Part shown: positions 8,971 through 16,668 of the stretch, piece after piece
Layout of the letters: every line of letters begins with the position of its first letter
Numbering within the stretch: position 1 is the first letter of the stretch
NCBI GenBank assembly: GCA_945882755.1
Contig: CAMCWS010000003.1
Span: 1 to 46,334, forward strand
Origin: Bordetella parapertussis
Lineage (GTDB): Bacteria > Pseudomonadota > Gammaproteobacteria > Burkholderiales > Burkholderiaceae_C
Length of the DNA: 46,334 nucleotides
Direction: 5' to 3'
Program-made: the position numbers and the translations under genes
The notes under the pieces: generated by a model
The model's input: the letters and a program-made list of their open reading frames with translations, nothing else
Databases searched by the model: none
What the model was told of the DNA's origin: nothing

Positions 8971-9756
8971 TCACATGTTCACTGCGGCCATAACCAGCGG
9001 CAGCAAAGCCAGCAAACTTGCTCTGATGGTGGGTTCATCCGTGACAGGGTCAATCAATGCCGCTTCCAACAGGTTTTGTTGCCCTGCATTTTGGGAAGTC
9101 AACTTAGCCGCATGGATCAACATGCGGGTTGATACCCCTTCAAATAAACCGCTACCGGCCATTTTGCGAGAACTTGCACCAAACTGTGCAAGTGCTCGAG
9201 CAAGCGGCAAATGACAACCGGACTCACTGGCAATGATGTGCTGCTCAAGTTCAATGTTGGGGTAATCGAAACGCACAGCCACAAAACGTTGTTTGATCGA
9301 TTCTTTTAAATCACGCATCACACTTTGGTATCCCGGGTTGTAGGACACCACCAACATGAAATGGGCAGGTGCGAGCAAGACTTCATTGGTCTTGTCTATG
9401 AATAATTGACGGCGATGGTCAGCCAATGCGTTTAACACGACCAGCGCTTCTTGCCGTGCTTCAATCACTTCATCTAAGTAACAGATACCGCCTTGCCTCA
9501 CAGCTTGCGTCAGCGGGCCATCTATCCAAGGTGTTTCATTGCCTTTCAGGATATACCTTCCAACCAAATCGCTGGCACTGGTGTCTTCATTGCACGCCAC
9601 GGTCCACATGGGCAGCTTCAATTGCTGCGCCATGTACTCAACAAACCGCGTTTTCCCACAGCCGGTCGGACCCTTGATGAGTAAGGGCAGATGTTGGTTA
9701 AAAGCCTGTCGAAAAACAAGCTCTTCGTCACCTAGCGGATGGTAGGAAATAGTCAA
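8971..9756 (-). CDS. MoxR-family AAA+ ATPase, CbbQ/NorQ-like
   Basis: 261 residues. It has Walker A GPTGCGKTRFVE (about 29-40), Walker B-like ICYLDEV, sensor 1 SYNPGYQ and the CbbQ/NirQ/NorQ hallmark CNEDTSASDLVGRYI. The C-terminal helical part matches CbbQ_C. Translation appears to start at a TTG, since an in-frame TAG lies just upstream and no ATG is near. It starts 7 bases after the amiE stop, so coupling is likely. With the VWA protein downstream it would form an ATP-driven activase or chaperone. In Pseudomonas an ATPase gene (amiB) also follows amiE, so an amidase-linked role is plausible but unproven. Confidence 0.85.
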   Translation of the reverse strand: MTISYHPLGDEELVFRQAFNQHLPLLIKGPTGCGKTRFVEYMAQQLKLPMWTVACNEDTSASDLVGRYILKGNETPWIDGPLTQAVRQGGICYLDEVIEARQEALVVLNALADHRRQLFIDKTNEVLLAPAHFMLVVSYNPGYQSVMRDLKESIKQRFVAVRFDYPNIELEQHIIASESGCHLPLARALAQFGASSRKMAGSGLFEGVSTRMLIHAAKLTSQNAGQQNLLEAALIDPVTDEPTIRASLLALLPLVMAAVNM

Positions 9757-9763
9757 AGGCTAA

Positions 9764-10801
9764 TCAACGATGCTTTGTGGACTGATTGGGGATACCCTCA
9801 ATCGGCGCTTCGTCTGTTCCAGGCGTAGAACGGGTGATGGATTCAACCATTTTGCGTGTGCCTTCAGGGTCGTTAATCCATTTGGAATAGAACTCGAAGG
9901 GGCACGCAGCGACACCGTTGGCGTCTTCGCCAGAATTGATTTTCCCTGTGTAGCCACGGTGTAAGAGCTTGTACAAATGGTTTTGTGATTGCATGGTGCG
10001 TCTTGCATCACGAATCAAACTGACAGAGAGTTCAGCATACTGAATACCCATATCTTCTTCACCGCACTCACCCAGTGTTCGACCATCAAAGCCGACGATG
10101 GCTGAGTGACCAAAATACGAATAAACACCATCAAAGCCGGATGCGTTGGCAACAGCGACGTAACAGTTGTTCATCCAAGCCATGGCCTTGGCCACAATCA
10201 CCTGCTGATCTTTGGCCGGGTACATATAACCTTGACAGCGAACAATCAATTCAGCGCCACGCATCGCGCAATCACGCCAGATTTCGGGATAGTTGCCATC
10301 ATCACAAATGATGAGACTGATTTTCATCCCCTTGGGGCCGTCAGACACATACGTGCAATCGCCTGGGTACCAACCTTCGATGGGCACCCAAGGCATGATC
10401 TTGCGGTATTTCTGAACGATTTCACCTTTGTCATTCATCAAAATCAAGGTGTTGTAAGGTGCTTTTTTGGGATGCTCTTCATGGCGCTCGCCAGTCAAAG
10501 AGAACACGCCCCAAACCTTGGCCTTGCGGCAAGCTGCGGCAAAAATTTCGGTTTCTTCACCCGGCACCGTTGCGGCAGTGTCGTACATCTCCTTGGAGTC
10601 ATACATGATGCCGTGGGTAGAGTACTCGGGAAAGATCACCAAGTCCATGCCAGGCAAACCTTGCTTCATACCGATCAGCATCTCACCGATCTTGCGAGCG
10701 TTGTCCAACACCTCAGCCTTGGTGTGTAAACGGGGCATTTTGTAGTTAACAACTGCAACGCCCACGCAATCCTTGCTGCTTGAAATATCACCATGTCTCA
10801 T
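9764..10801 (-). CDS. amiE: Aliphatic amidase AmiE
   Basis: 345 residues, very close to the 346-residue Pseudomonas amidase from MRHGDISSS onward. The nitrilase-superfamily catalytic triad is present: Glu59 in FPEYS, Lys134 in VQKYRK and Cys166 in [10 protein letters not shown]. It hydrolyses short aliphatic amides such as acetamide or propionamide to the acid and ammonia in the cytoplasm. A ribosome binding site AGGAGA precedes the start. The gene follows the urtE-like gene by 20 bases, with no room for its own attenuator, so it should depend on the promoter upstream of the transporter genes. Formamidase (AmiF) is less likely given the near-identity to AmiE. Confidence 0.95.
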   Translation of the reverse strand: MRHGDISSSKDCVGVAVVNYKMPRLHTKAEVLDNARKIGEMLIGMKQGLPGMDLVIFPEYSTHGIMYDSKEMYDTAATVPGEETEIFAAACRKAKVWGVFSLTGERHEEHPKKAPYNTLILMNDKGEIVQKYRKIMPWVPIEGWYPGDCTYVSDGPKGMKISLIICDDGNYPEIWRDCAMRGAELIVRCQGYMYPAKDQQVIVAKAMAWMNNCYVAVANASGFDGVYSYFGHSAIVGFDGRTLGECGEEDMGIQYAELSVSLIRDARRTMQSQNHLYKLLHRGYTGKINSGEDANGVAACPFEFYSKWINDPEGTRKMVESITRSTPGTDEAPIEGIPNQSTKHR

Positions 10802-10821
10802 TTGAGTTCTCCTGTGAAAAA

Positions 10822-11517
10822 TTAAATTGTTAAAAATGCCTTGACGGCATCAACGTCCCCCGCACCCTTGCCGCAGCTATGTACAACAGCCCCGCGCTCC
10901 AAAACCACCAAGCGGTCAGCCACACTGACAGCAAAACTCAACACCTGCTCAGACAGCAAAACGGTGCAGTCTGTTGCCTGCTGTAACTTGATCAATGCAG
11001 CTGCAATTTCCTTGATGATGGATGGCTGAATCCCCTCGGTTGGTTCATCAAGGATCAACAGACTGGGGCCAGCTGTCAAAGCCCTGCCAATCGCAACCAT
11101 CTGTTGCTGTCCGCCGGATAAATTACCTGCTTTGCGATCCTTCATTTGAGAAAGGACTGGAAACAATTCATAAACAAGGTCAGGAATTTTTTTGAGTCGG
11201 CCGGTATTGAGGGATGTCAACAGGTTTTCCTCTACTGTTAACTGACCGAACAACAAACGTCCTTGCGGTACATAGCCCATTCCCATACGAGCACGCTCAA
11301 ACACGGGCATACGGGTGATGTCCTGCCCCATGAATTCAATACGGCCAGAATGAACGGGCAACAAACCAACCAGTGTTTTGAAAAAAGTGGACTTGGACAT
11401 GCCGTTTTTTCCAATCACGGCAACGGCCTCGTGTGCCTTCATGTCAAATGACACACCATGCAAAACAATACTTTGCCCATAGCCCGCCATCAAATCAGTC
11501 GTGTGCAGCAACGTCAT
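10822..11517 (-). CDS. UrtE/LivF-like ABC transporter ATP-binding protein of the amide operon
   Basis: 231 residues. It has signature LSGGQQQ, Walker [15 protein letters not shown] and the LivF/UrtE-type EQ in place of the H-loop (LLSEQVLSF). The Walker A reads GKNGMSKST: the glycine that normally precedes the catalytic Lys is Ser, which is unusual (confirmed at DNA level, codon TCC). The protein would energise an amide or urea importer with the UrtD-like protein at 11521-12258. The start is 3 bases after the urtD-like stop. This second transporter resembles the Fmd amide/urea transporter type. Confidence 0.88.
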   Translation of the reverse strand: MTLLHTTDLMAGYGQSIVLHGVSFDMKAHEAVAVIGKNGMSKSTFFKTLVGLLPVHSGRIEFMGQDITRMPVFERARMGMGYVPQGRLLFGQLTVEENLLTSLNTGRLKKIPDLVYELFPVLSQMKDRKAGNLSGGQQQMVAIGRALTAGPSLLILDEPTEGIQPSIIKEIAAALIKLQQATDCTVLLSEQVLSFAVSVADRLVVLERGAVVHSCGKGAGDVDAVKAFLTI

Positions 11518-11520
11518 CCC

Positions 11521-12258
11521 CTAATCACCTAAATAGACTTCACGCACACGAGGATCTGCCTGAACTTGTTCAATTGAACCTTCACACAAAATCGCACCCT
11601 GGTGCAAAACCGTGACGTTGCCGGAAAGCTTCTTGACAAAATCCATGTCGTGCTCAATCACGACAATGGCCTGAATAACGGAAATACGTTGAATCAAATC
11701 AACTGTCTGATCACGCTCTTTCAAACTCATGCCTGCAACAGGCTCATCCAGCAATAACAATTTCGGATGCTGCACCAGCAGCATCGCGATCTCAAGCCAT
11801 TGTTTCTGCCCGTGACTGAGGGTTCCCGCTTGAACATCCAACATAGTGCCCAAGTTGGTGGTCTGGGCAACCTCCATGATTTCTTGGTTGAACTGATCAT
11901 CTTTGTTGAAGATGGCAGACAACATGCTCTGCCCCTTGGGTACAGAAATTTGTATGTTCTGATAAACCGTTAAATCATCGTAAACAGAGGGCGTCTGAAA
12001 TTTTCTGCCCATGCCCATGCGGGTACGCTTGAATTCACTCTCGAGGTCAATTCGAATGCCTTGGAAATAAATACTGCCTTGGGTCGCAGGTGTCTTGCCG
12101 CATATGGCGTCAAGCAAGGTGGTTTTACCGGCGCCATTCGGTCCGATGATGCAGCGGATCTCACCTTTTTGTACAGTCAGATTGACATGATCAATGGCCA
12201 CAAAGCCACCAAAGCTGACCACTAAATCACGCACCTCCAGCAATGACTTTCCGCTCAT
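11521..12258 (-). CDS. UrtD-like ABC transporter ATP-binding protein of the amide operon
   Basis: 245 residues, with Walker A GPNGAGKTT (about 39-47), signature LSHGQKQWLEIAM and Walker B LLLLDEPVAGM, as in UrtD. It lacks the long N-terminal extension of the first UrtD. The start overlaps the upstream permease gene by 4 bases. It is a partner of the UrtE-like ATPase. Substrate is assigned by context (amidase downstream) and could be short amides, urea or both. Confidence 0.9.
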   Translation of the reverse strand: MSGKSLLEVRDLVVSFGGFVAIDHVNLTVQKGEIRCIIGPNGAGKTTLLDAICGKTPATQGSIYFQGIRIDLESEFKRTRMGMGRKFQTPSVYDDLTVYQNIQISVPKGQSMLSAIFNKDDQFNQEIMEVAQTTNLGTMLDVQAGTLSHGQKQWLEIAMLLVQHPKLLLLDEPVAGMSLKERDQTVDLIQRISVIQAIVVIEHDMDFVKKLSGNVTVLHQGAILCEGSIEQVQADPRVREVYLGD

Positions 12259-13304
12259 CGACTGTCACCTGCTGCTTTGGGTCGGGATTTAAACATCCCA
12301 AGCAAACCTGCCAAACCTTGCGGTAGAACTGCGGTGACAAGCAAGAACAATCCACCCAAGAAAAATAACCAGCCTTGTGGAAATTGCTCTGACAAAGCAG
12401 ATTTGAGCCACCCAATGGAGAATGCTGCAAACACCGCGCCGAGAACGGATGTGCGACCACCAAATGCAGCATAAACAATCATTTCAACCGAGGCAACGGC
12501 GCCAACCAACTGTGGCGTGATCAATCCAGTGAACAACACAAACATTGCACCACCTATGGAAGCCAGCACGCAAGACACAGACAAGGTGGCTGCCTTGATC
12601 CAAGCCGTGTCGTAACCGGAAAACCGAACACGGTCTTCGCGGTCTCTGATGGCAATCAAGACTTTTCCATAACGAGATGAAACAAGGTATTGCACCAACG
12701 CTGCACATACAGCCAGCAATCCCAGCATCATGTAAAACAAGCGTGTTCTTGCTTCATCCGAAGCCACGTCCCAACCAAGCAAAGTACTGAAGTCTGTGAT
12801 GCCATTGGCCCCACCTGTACCGCCTTGGCTGCCAATGATCAACACCGTCAAAGTCAGTGATAACGCAAGTGTCAAAATTGCAAAATAAACACCGCTCACG
12901 CGCTTTTTAAAAATCAAATAAGTAAATGGAAATGCCACCAATACAGGCAATATAAAAATGCACAGCAAGGTAAAGCTGAAGCTTTGAAACGGCAACCAGG
13001 CCAGCGGTAATTGTTCAACACTGCTCCACACCATGAAGTCTGGCAGTTCGGGGCTGGATGCTTCGAGCTTCAAAAACATGGCCAAGGAATACGCCCCAAT
13101 GCCAAAGAAAATGCCTTGACCCAGACTGAGAATGCCGCAATAACCCCAACTGAGCACAATGCCCAATGCCACGAAGGCAAATGACAGGTACTTGCCGTAA
13201 AGCGGTACTCTGAACTCAGGCGATACAAGCGGCAACAACAACAGCAAGCCAAAAATGATGGTGAAATTTACCCACCAACTTTTACGTAAAAACTCTTTTG
13301 GCAT
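12255..13304 (-). CDS. UrtC/LivM-like permease of the amide operon
   Basis: 349-residue polytopic membrane protein with the LivM/UrtC stretch LSWGYCGILSLGQGIFFGIG and a later GGRTSVLGAV segment matching GGRGSLLGPI in UrtC. It starts at 13304, 1 base from the urtB-like stop, and overlaps the UrtD-like gene by 4 bases. It forms one half of the channel. Confidence 0.9.
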   Translation of the reverse strand: MPKEFLRKSWWVNFTIIFGLLLLLPLVSPEFRVPLYGKYLSFAFVALGIVLSWGYCGILSLGQGIFFGIGAYSLAMFLKLEASSPELPDFMVWSSVEQLPLAWLPFQSFSFTLLCIFILPVLVAFPFTYLIFKKRVSGVYFAILTLALSLTLTVLIIGSQGGTGGANGITDFSTLLGWDVASDEARTRLFYMMLGLLAVCAALVQYLVSSRYGKVLIAIRDREDRVRFSGYDTAWIKAATLSVSCVLASIGGAMFVLFTGLITPQLVGAVASVEMIVYAAFGGRTSVLGAVFAAFSIGWLKSALSEQFPQGWLFFLGGLFLLVTAVLPQGLAGLLGMFKSRPKAAGDSR

Positions 13305-13305
13305 A

Positions 13306-14208
13306 TCAACTTCTCACTTTGGGAGAAAACAGGCCATTTGGACGGTAGTAAAGAATCACCACCACAATCAGCATCAGCAAAACTTTGGCATAGGAGCTGG
13401 TCGTCATAAATTCAAAAGTGGTTTGCAATTGCGCAATGATGAAACTCGACAAGGCAGTCCCCATGATGCTGGCAACGCCACCGAACACGACCACAATGAA
13501 GGTGTCAACGATATACAACTGTCCTGTGCCAGGATTGGTAGAGCCGATCATCGTGAACACGCTGCCGGCTATGCCAGCCAATCCACTGCCAAGGGCAAAG
13601 GTGTACATATCGACTTGCCGTGTATTGATACCAACTGTTTCAGCAATGGCGCGGTTTTGCGTGATGGCACGAACCTTCAAACCCATGCGTGTTTTAAAAA
13701 ACAGCAAATACACAGCTGCAGCCACAAGCAACGTAAGCACAATAATGAATATCCGATTCAATGGCAGTTGCACGCCGGTAAAAGGTTCGATGGCGCCATC
13801 CAACCATGAGGCAAGTGGAATGGTGACCTCTTGCGGTCCGAACACGGTGCGGTAAGTTTGTTGCAAAATCAAACTCAAACCCCAAGTGGCAAGCAATGTA
13901 TCCAATGGGCGGTTGTAAAACCAGCGAACCACCGACCACTCTAAAAACATACCGAATAAAAAAGTCACTAAGAATGCGATCGGTATCGCAAACAAAATAT
14001 AGGTGTCCACCGAATCAGGAAATACGGTTAAAAAGACATTGGCGACCATGAAAGTCACGTAGGCGCCCAAAGCCATCAGTTCCCCATGGGCCATATTGAT
14101 GACGCCCATCAAACCAAAAACAATGGCCAGCCCCAAAGACATCAGCAGCAAAATTGCCGTATAGCTGACGCCACTGAAAAGTTGCATCCAAAAAATATCA
14201 AGACTCAC
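13306..14208 (-). CDS. UrtB/LivH-like permease of the amide operon
   Basis: 300 residues, consisting of the permease core only, with AIVFGLMGVINMAHGELMA and the FGGVASIMGTA segment. It lacks the ~225-residue N-terminal extension of UrtB at 2311-3897. The start is taken as GTG at 14208 because GAGGAG lies 7 bases upstream. The longer frame to an ATG at 14250 would begin inside a perfect stem-loop and is not preferred. It is one half of the amide/urea channel. Confidence 0.9.
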   Translation of the reverse strand: MSLDIFWMQLFSGVSYTAILLLMSLGLAIVFGLMGVINMAHGELMALGAYVTFMVANVFLTVFPDSVDTYILFAIPIAFLVTFLFGMFLEWSVVRWFYNRPLDTLLATWGLSLILQQTYRTVFGPQEVTIPLASWLDGAIEPFTGVQLPLNRIFIIVLTLLVAAAVYLLFFKTRMGLKVRAITQNRAIAETVGINTRQVDMYTFALGSGLAGIAGSVFTMIGSTNPGTGQLYIVDTFIVVVFGGVASIMGTALSSFIIAQLQTTFEFMTTSSYAKVLLMLIVVVILYYRPNGLFSPKVRS

Positions 14209-14225
14209 AGAAACTCTCCTCGGTA

Positions 14226-14247
14226 GCCTGCCGGGTAACCGGCAGGC
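14226..14247 (-). promoter_or_regulatory. Stem-loop between the urtA-like and urtB-like genes
   Basis: Perfect 9-bp GC-rich inverted repeat (GCCTGCCGG and CCGGCAGGC) around a GTAA loop. No T-run follows on the coding strand, so it is more like an mRNA-protecting or processing hairpin than a full terminator. It sits at the same place as the stem-loop at 3940-3971 in the first urt operon. Confidence 0.7.
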
Positions 14248-14272
14248 CATCCGAATGCTTCAATTCAAAAAA

Positions 14273-15463
14273 TCACAGTTTGGGGAAGGGGTTAGGTTCA
14301 GTCAGTTGACTTTCATGAACGATGTCAAACTGCCCGTCTGCACGTGCGCGTCCAATGCGGACTTTTTTCCACACGTGGTGATTGGTTTTGTGAATCCTCA
14401 CCAGGCCCTCAGGCGCTTTGAACTCAATTTCTGAGGAGGCAGCAATCACCTTGGCCACATCAAATGACTTGGCTTTTTCTACAGCGAGTTTCCACAAATA
14501 CACAGCGTTGTAGCCGCATTCCATCGGGTCACCCACCACGCGATCTTTGCCGTATTTAGCTTTGATGGCCGCGACAAACTTTTCGTTTTCAGGTGACTTG
14601 ATGCTTTGGAAATAACCCATGCATGCGTAATAGCCAATTGCATTGTCTTTGCCGATACCGTCGATTTCGTTTTCTGAAACCACGGTAGACAACAGCTTTT
14701 GCTTGGTGCCATCAAGACCCGCAGCCTTTAGCTGCTTATAGAAGGCAACATTGGAGCCACCCACCACAGTCGAATAAATCCAGTCAGGTTTGGCTGCCTT
14801 GATTTTGTTGATGATGGAAGAAAACTCGGTATGTCCCAGCGGCGCATATTCTTCGCCGACCACATTTGAACCTAAACGCTTGGCAGTCGCTTTGGCGATT
14901 TTGTTGCAAGTACGTGGATAAATGTAATCCGAGCCAACAAAGAAGAAGGTTTTTCCTTGTTGCTTGGCCATCCACTCCATCGCGGCAACAACCGACTGCG
15001 TTGCTTCCTGTGAGGTATAGATGACCTGTGGATCTTCTTCCTGACCTTCGTAATAGGTGGGGTAGTACAACAGACCTTTGTTGGCCTTGAACACTGGTAA
15101 CACCGCTTTGCGTGATGCGGATGTGTAGCAACCAATCACAGCTGGCACTTTGTCCTGTTGCAATAATTTTTTAGCTTTTTCAGCAAAGGTTGGCCAATCG
15201 CTGGCACCATCTTCGAGGACTGGGACAATTTTTTTGCCCAGTACACCGCCAGCTGCATTGATCTCATCAATGGCCATTTTTTCTGCGTCCACAATGGCAG
15301 CTTCAGCCAACGCGATGGTGCCTGACATTGAATGCAGCAAGCCTAATTTGACCTCATCGGCTGCCTGACTCAAACCTGGCCAAAGTGCTGCGCCCGGCAG
15401 GGCGGTGGCAGCAACCAGGGTGCTGCCTTTTTGTATAAACCGACGACGTGATGACAAACTCAT
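14273..15463 (-). CDS. UrtA/FmdD-like amide or urea binding protein
   Basis: 396 residues. The start at 15463 has AAAGGAG 5 bases upstream; a longer frame to 15490 is less likely. The N-terminus MSLSSRRRFIQKG is a Tat-like signal with a hydrophobic stretch and AQA-like cleavage site near residue 34. The mature part begins DEVKLGLLHSMSGTIALAE, characteristic of UrtA/AmiC/FmdD proteins, with GCYTSASRKAVLPVF and SDYIYPRTCNKI. It is the first gene of the amide unit and is read through an attenuator-like leader. Short-chain amides are the likely ligand from context; urea cannot be excluded. Confidence 0.9.
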   Translation of the reverse strand: MSLSSRRRFIQKGSTLVAATALPGAALWPGLSQAADEVKLGLLHSMSGTIALAEAAIVDAEKMAIDEINAAGGVLGKKIVPVLEDGASDWPTFAEKAKKLLQQDKVPAVIGCYTSASRKAVLPVFKANKGLLYYPTYYEGQEEDPQVIYTSQEATQSVVAAMEWMAKQQGKTFFFVGSDYIYPRTCNKIAKATAKRLGSNVVGEEYAPLGHTEFSSIINKIKAAKPDWIYSTVVGGSNVAFYKQLKAAGLDGTKQKLLSTVVSENEIDGIGKDNAIGYYACMGYFQSIKSPENEKFVAAIKAKYGKDRVVGDPMECGYNAVYLWKLAVEKAKSFDVAKVIAASSEIEFKAPEGLVRIHKTNHHVWKKVRIGRARADGQFDIVHESQLTEPNPFPKL

Positions 15464-15506
15464 GTTGACTCCTTTAACAATTTTCCACAAAGCTAACGCT
15501 TAAAAC

Positions 15507-15552
15507 GCAAAAAGCCCCATGACGCGACGAGCGCGTAACGGGGCTTTTTTGC
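15507..15552 (-). terminator. Leader terminator (attenuator) upstream of the amide transport/amidase unit
   Basis: On the minus strand a 12-13 bp arm GCAAAAAAGCCCC pairs with GGGGCTTTTTGC, with a small inner ACGCG/CGCGT stem, and T-rich sequence follows. It lies 44 bases before the first gene of its transcript, so it must be bypassed for expression. It is close to symmetric and could also stop plus-strand transcription, but there is no plus-strand gene ending here. Confidence 0.75.
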
Positions 15553-15564
15553 TCCTTCAAGAAA
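15545..15564 (-). promoter_or_regulatory. Putative ANTAR (AmiR) target hairpin overlapping the terminator
   Basis: On the minus strand TTTCTTG and CAAAAAA form a 7-pair stem with one C-A mismatch, closing a hexaloop AAGGAG. A at loop position 1 and G at position 4 are the known marks of ANTAR-bound hairpins. Its 3' arm is also the 5' arm of the terminator, so the two cannot form together. A clear first hairpin of the usual pair was not found, so this is tentative. Confidence 0.45.
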
Positions 15565-15589
15565 CCGGCCTTCTTGACGGTTCTTTGAA
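15556..15589 (-). promoter_or_regulatory. Upstream leader hairpin competing with the ANTAR-type hairpin
   Basis: Arms TTCAAAGAACCG and CGGTTTCTTGAA pair over 12 positions (one mismatch, one wobble) around a 10-base loop in the minus-strand RNA. It uses the 5' arm of the hairpin at 15545-15564, so it could keep that hairpin open and favour the terminator. The function is inferred. Confidence 0.5.
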
Positions 15590-15695
15590 ATTTATTGCAT
15601 GAAATATTAAAGCTGGTTTTTATAATCGTAAGTGGTATTTACCCTTGATTTGCCATCTGCATGAGCTGCTAAAAACGCCTTAATTTAGTGCGAAT

Positions 15696-15734
15696 TGCAC
15701 CACGATGAAATAAACACCTGATCAAAGTGCACCA
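15696..15734. promoter_or_regulatory. Paired TGCACCA elements upstream of the ureA sigma-54 promoter
   Basis: TGCACCA occurs at 15696-15702 and 15728-15734, 32 bp apart. The first is part of the inverted repeat GTGC-GAATT-GCAC (15688-15700). The centres lie about 105 and 69 bases before the predicted ureA start of transcription, close to the dyad positions in front of urtA. TGCACC is the NtrC half-site core; binding by NtrC is inferred. Confidence 0.45.
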
Positions 15735-15772
15735 GCAAGGTAATTCATTTGATTTCAAATTGTTTCGTCGCA

Positions 15773-15788
15773 AGGCACGACACTTGCA
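15773..15788 (+). promoter_or_regulatory. Sigma-54 promoter of the urease operon
   Basis: AGGCACGACACTTGCA matches TGGCACG-N4-TTGCA except for the first base, with exact GG-N10-GC spacing (15774-15775 and 15786-15787). Transcription would start near 15799, about 32 bases before ureA. Confidence 0.72.
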
Positions 15789-15830
15789 TCACAATGCAAG
15801 CACGCCATCCGCTTTCACTGACAGGTCTCT

Positions 15831-16133
15831 ATGGAACTCACGCCCCGCGAAAAAGACAAGCTCTTGATATTCACTGCCGGTTTGCTGGCCGAACGCCGAA
15901 AAGCCCGTGGCTTGAAGCTCAACTACCCCGAAGCCGTGGCCTTCATCAGCGCGGCCGTCATGGAAGGTGCGCGTGACGGTAAGACCGTGGCGCAACTCAT
16001 GAGCGAAGGGCGCACCCTGCTCACCCGTGCCGATGTGATGGAGGGCATTGCTGAAATGATCCCTGACATCCAAGTCGAAGCCACTTTCCCCGATGGCACC
16101 AAGCTGGTGACGGTGCACCAACCGATTGTTTGA
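15831..16133 (+). CDS. ureA: Urease subunit gamma UreA
   Basis: 100 residues, the normal length of UreA, starting [20 protein letters not shown] with the conserved [11 protein letters not shown] and [14 protein letters not shown] segments. It is a structural subunit of nickel urease, which hydrolyses urea to ammonia and carbamate in the cytoplasm. It is the first gene of the operon behind a sigma-54 promoter. A ureD gene, often found just ahead of ureA, is not here. Confidence 0.97.
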   Translation: MELTPREKDKLLIFTAGLLAERRKARGLKLNYPEAVAFISAAVMEGARDGKTVAQLMSEGRTLLTRADVMEGIAEMIPDIQVEATFPDGTKLVTVHQPIV

Positions 16134-16180
16134 TCCACATCAACCACAAAACGCATACATATCGTTTGGAGGAACTCCCC

Positions 16181-16342
16181 ATGAAAAACCTAGTTTTGTT
16201 GTCCGCAGCCAGTTTCAGCAACTGGACCCAGGCCCATGACGGCCATGGCTTGGCGGGTGCGCATTGGCACCCCACCGATGCCCTGGGCTTTTTAGCGGTG
16301 CTGGTGGTCGTGGCCGCTGTGTGGTGGGCTGGCCGCAAATGA
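16181..16342 (+). CDS. Small His-rich single-span membrane protein in the urease operon
   Basis: 53 residues, between ureA and ureB. GGAGG lies 8 bases before the ATG at 16181; the longer frame to 16130 has no such support. The N-terminus looks like a signal peptide ending near TQA. A short His-rich stretch [12 protein letters not shown] follows, then one hydrophobic segment (about residues 32-48) and a GRK tail. The stop overlaps ureB by 4 bases (ATGA). I do not know a named family. The His residues and place suggest handling of nickel at the periplasmic side of the membrane, but this is only inference. Confidence 0.75.
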   Translation: MKNLVLLSAASFSNWTQAHDGHGLAGAHWHPTDALGFLAVLVVVAAVWWAGRK

Positions 16343-16668
16343 GCCAACGCTTCATCCCTGGTGAGTTGTTCACCGATACCGGCCACCATGAACTCAACAC
16401 CGGCAGACGCACCCACACCTTGGTGGTGAAGAACAGCGGCGACCGCCCGATTCAAGTGGGCTCGCATTACCACTTCGCCGAAACCAACACGGGTTTGCTG
16501 TTTGACCGTGAGGCCGCACGAGGCATGCGCTTGAACATCGCCTCGGGCACGGCGGTGCGCTTTGAACCCGGCCAAGAACGCACCGTGGAATTGGTGGACT
16601 ACGCGGGCTCGCGTGAGGTCTATGGTTTTCGTGGCGAAGTGCAAGGCGCATTGAAAGGAGCCGCGTGA
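16339..16668 (+). CDS. ureB: Urease subunit beta UreB
   Basis: 109 residues, normal for UreB. It starts [15 protein letters not shown] at an ATG that overlaps the stop of the small protein gene. Typical segments are [19 protein letters not shown] and [14 protein letters not shown]. It is a structural subunit of urease, forming the trimeric complex with UreA and UreC. A longer frame starting at 16264 is not likely, since its extra N-terminus overlaps the small gene. Confidence 0.96.
   Translation: MSQRFIPGELFTDTGHHELNTGRRTHTLVVKNSGDRPIQVGSHYHFAETNTGLLFDREAARGMRLNIASGTAVRFEPGQERTVELVDYAGSREVYGFRGEVQGALKGAA

Larger units (their letters stand above)
15464..15830. promoter_or_regulatory. Divergent control region between the amide unit and the urease operon
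   Basis: This is the only gene-free stretch over 300 bases. It holds, from right to left, a sigma-54 promoter for ureA, two TGCACCA elements (15696-15702 and 15728-15734), and an A/T-rich part with a weak TATAAA-like box for minus-strand transcription near 15620. The minus-strand leader with its terminator and hairpins (15507-15589) follows. I found no convincing sigma-54 site on the minus strand (TGGCA occurs, but no TTGC at the right distance). Confidence 0.7.

Noticed and set aside
14209..14250. Longer N-terminus for the urtB-like permease starting at ATG 14250
   Set aside because: The ATG lies at the edge of the GC-rich stem-loop and the added residues are not typical of the family; GTG at 14208 has a good ribosome binding site.
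15531..15560. Plus-strand terminator for a gene left of ureA
   Set aside because: No plus-strand gene ends here; the structure makes sense only as a leader element of the minus-strand transcript.
15620..15660. Sigma-54 promoter on the minus strand for the amide unit (TGGCA near 15650)
   Set aside because: The -12 TTGC element is missing at the right distance (GT instead of GC).
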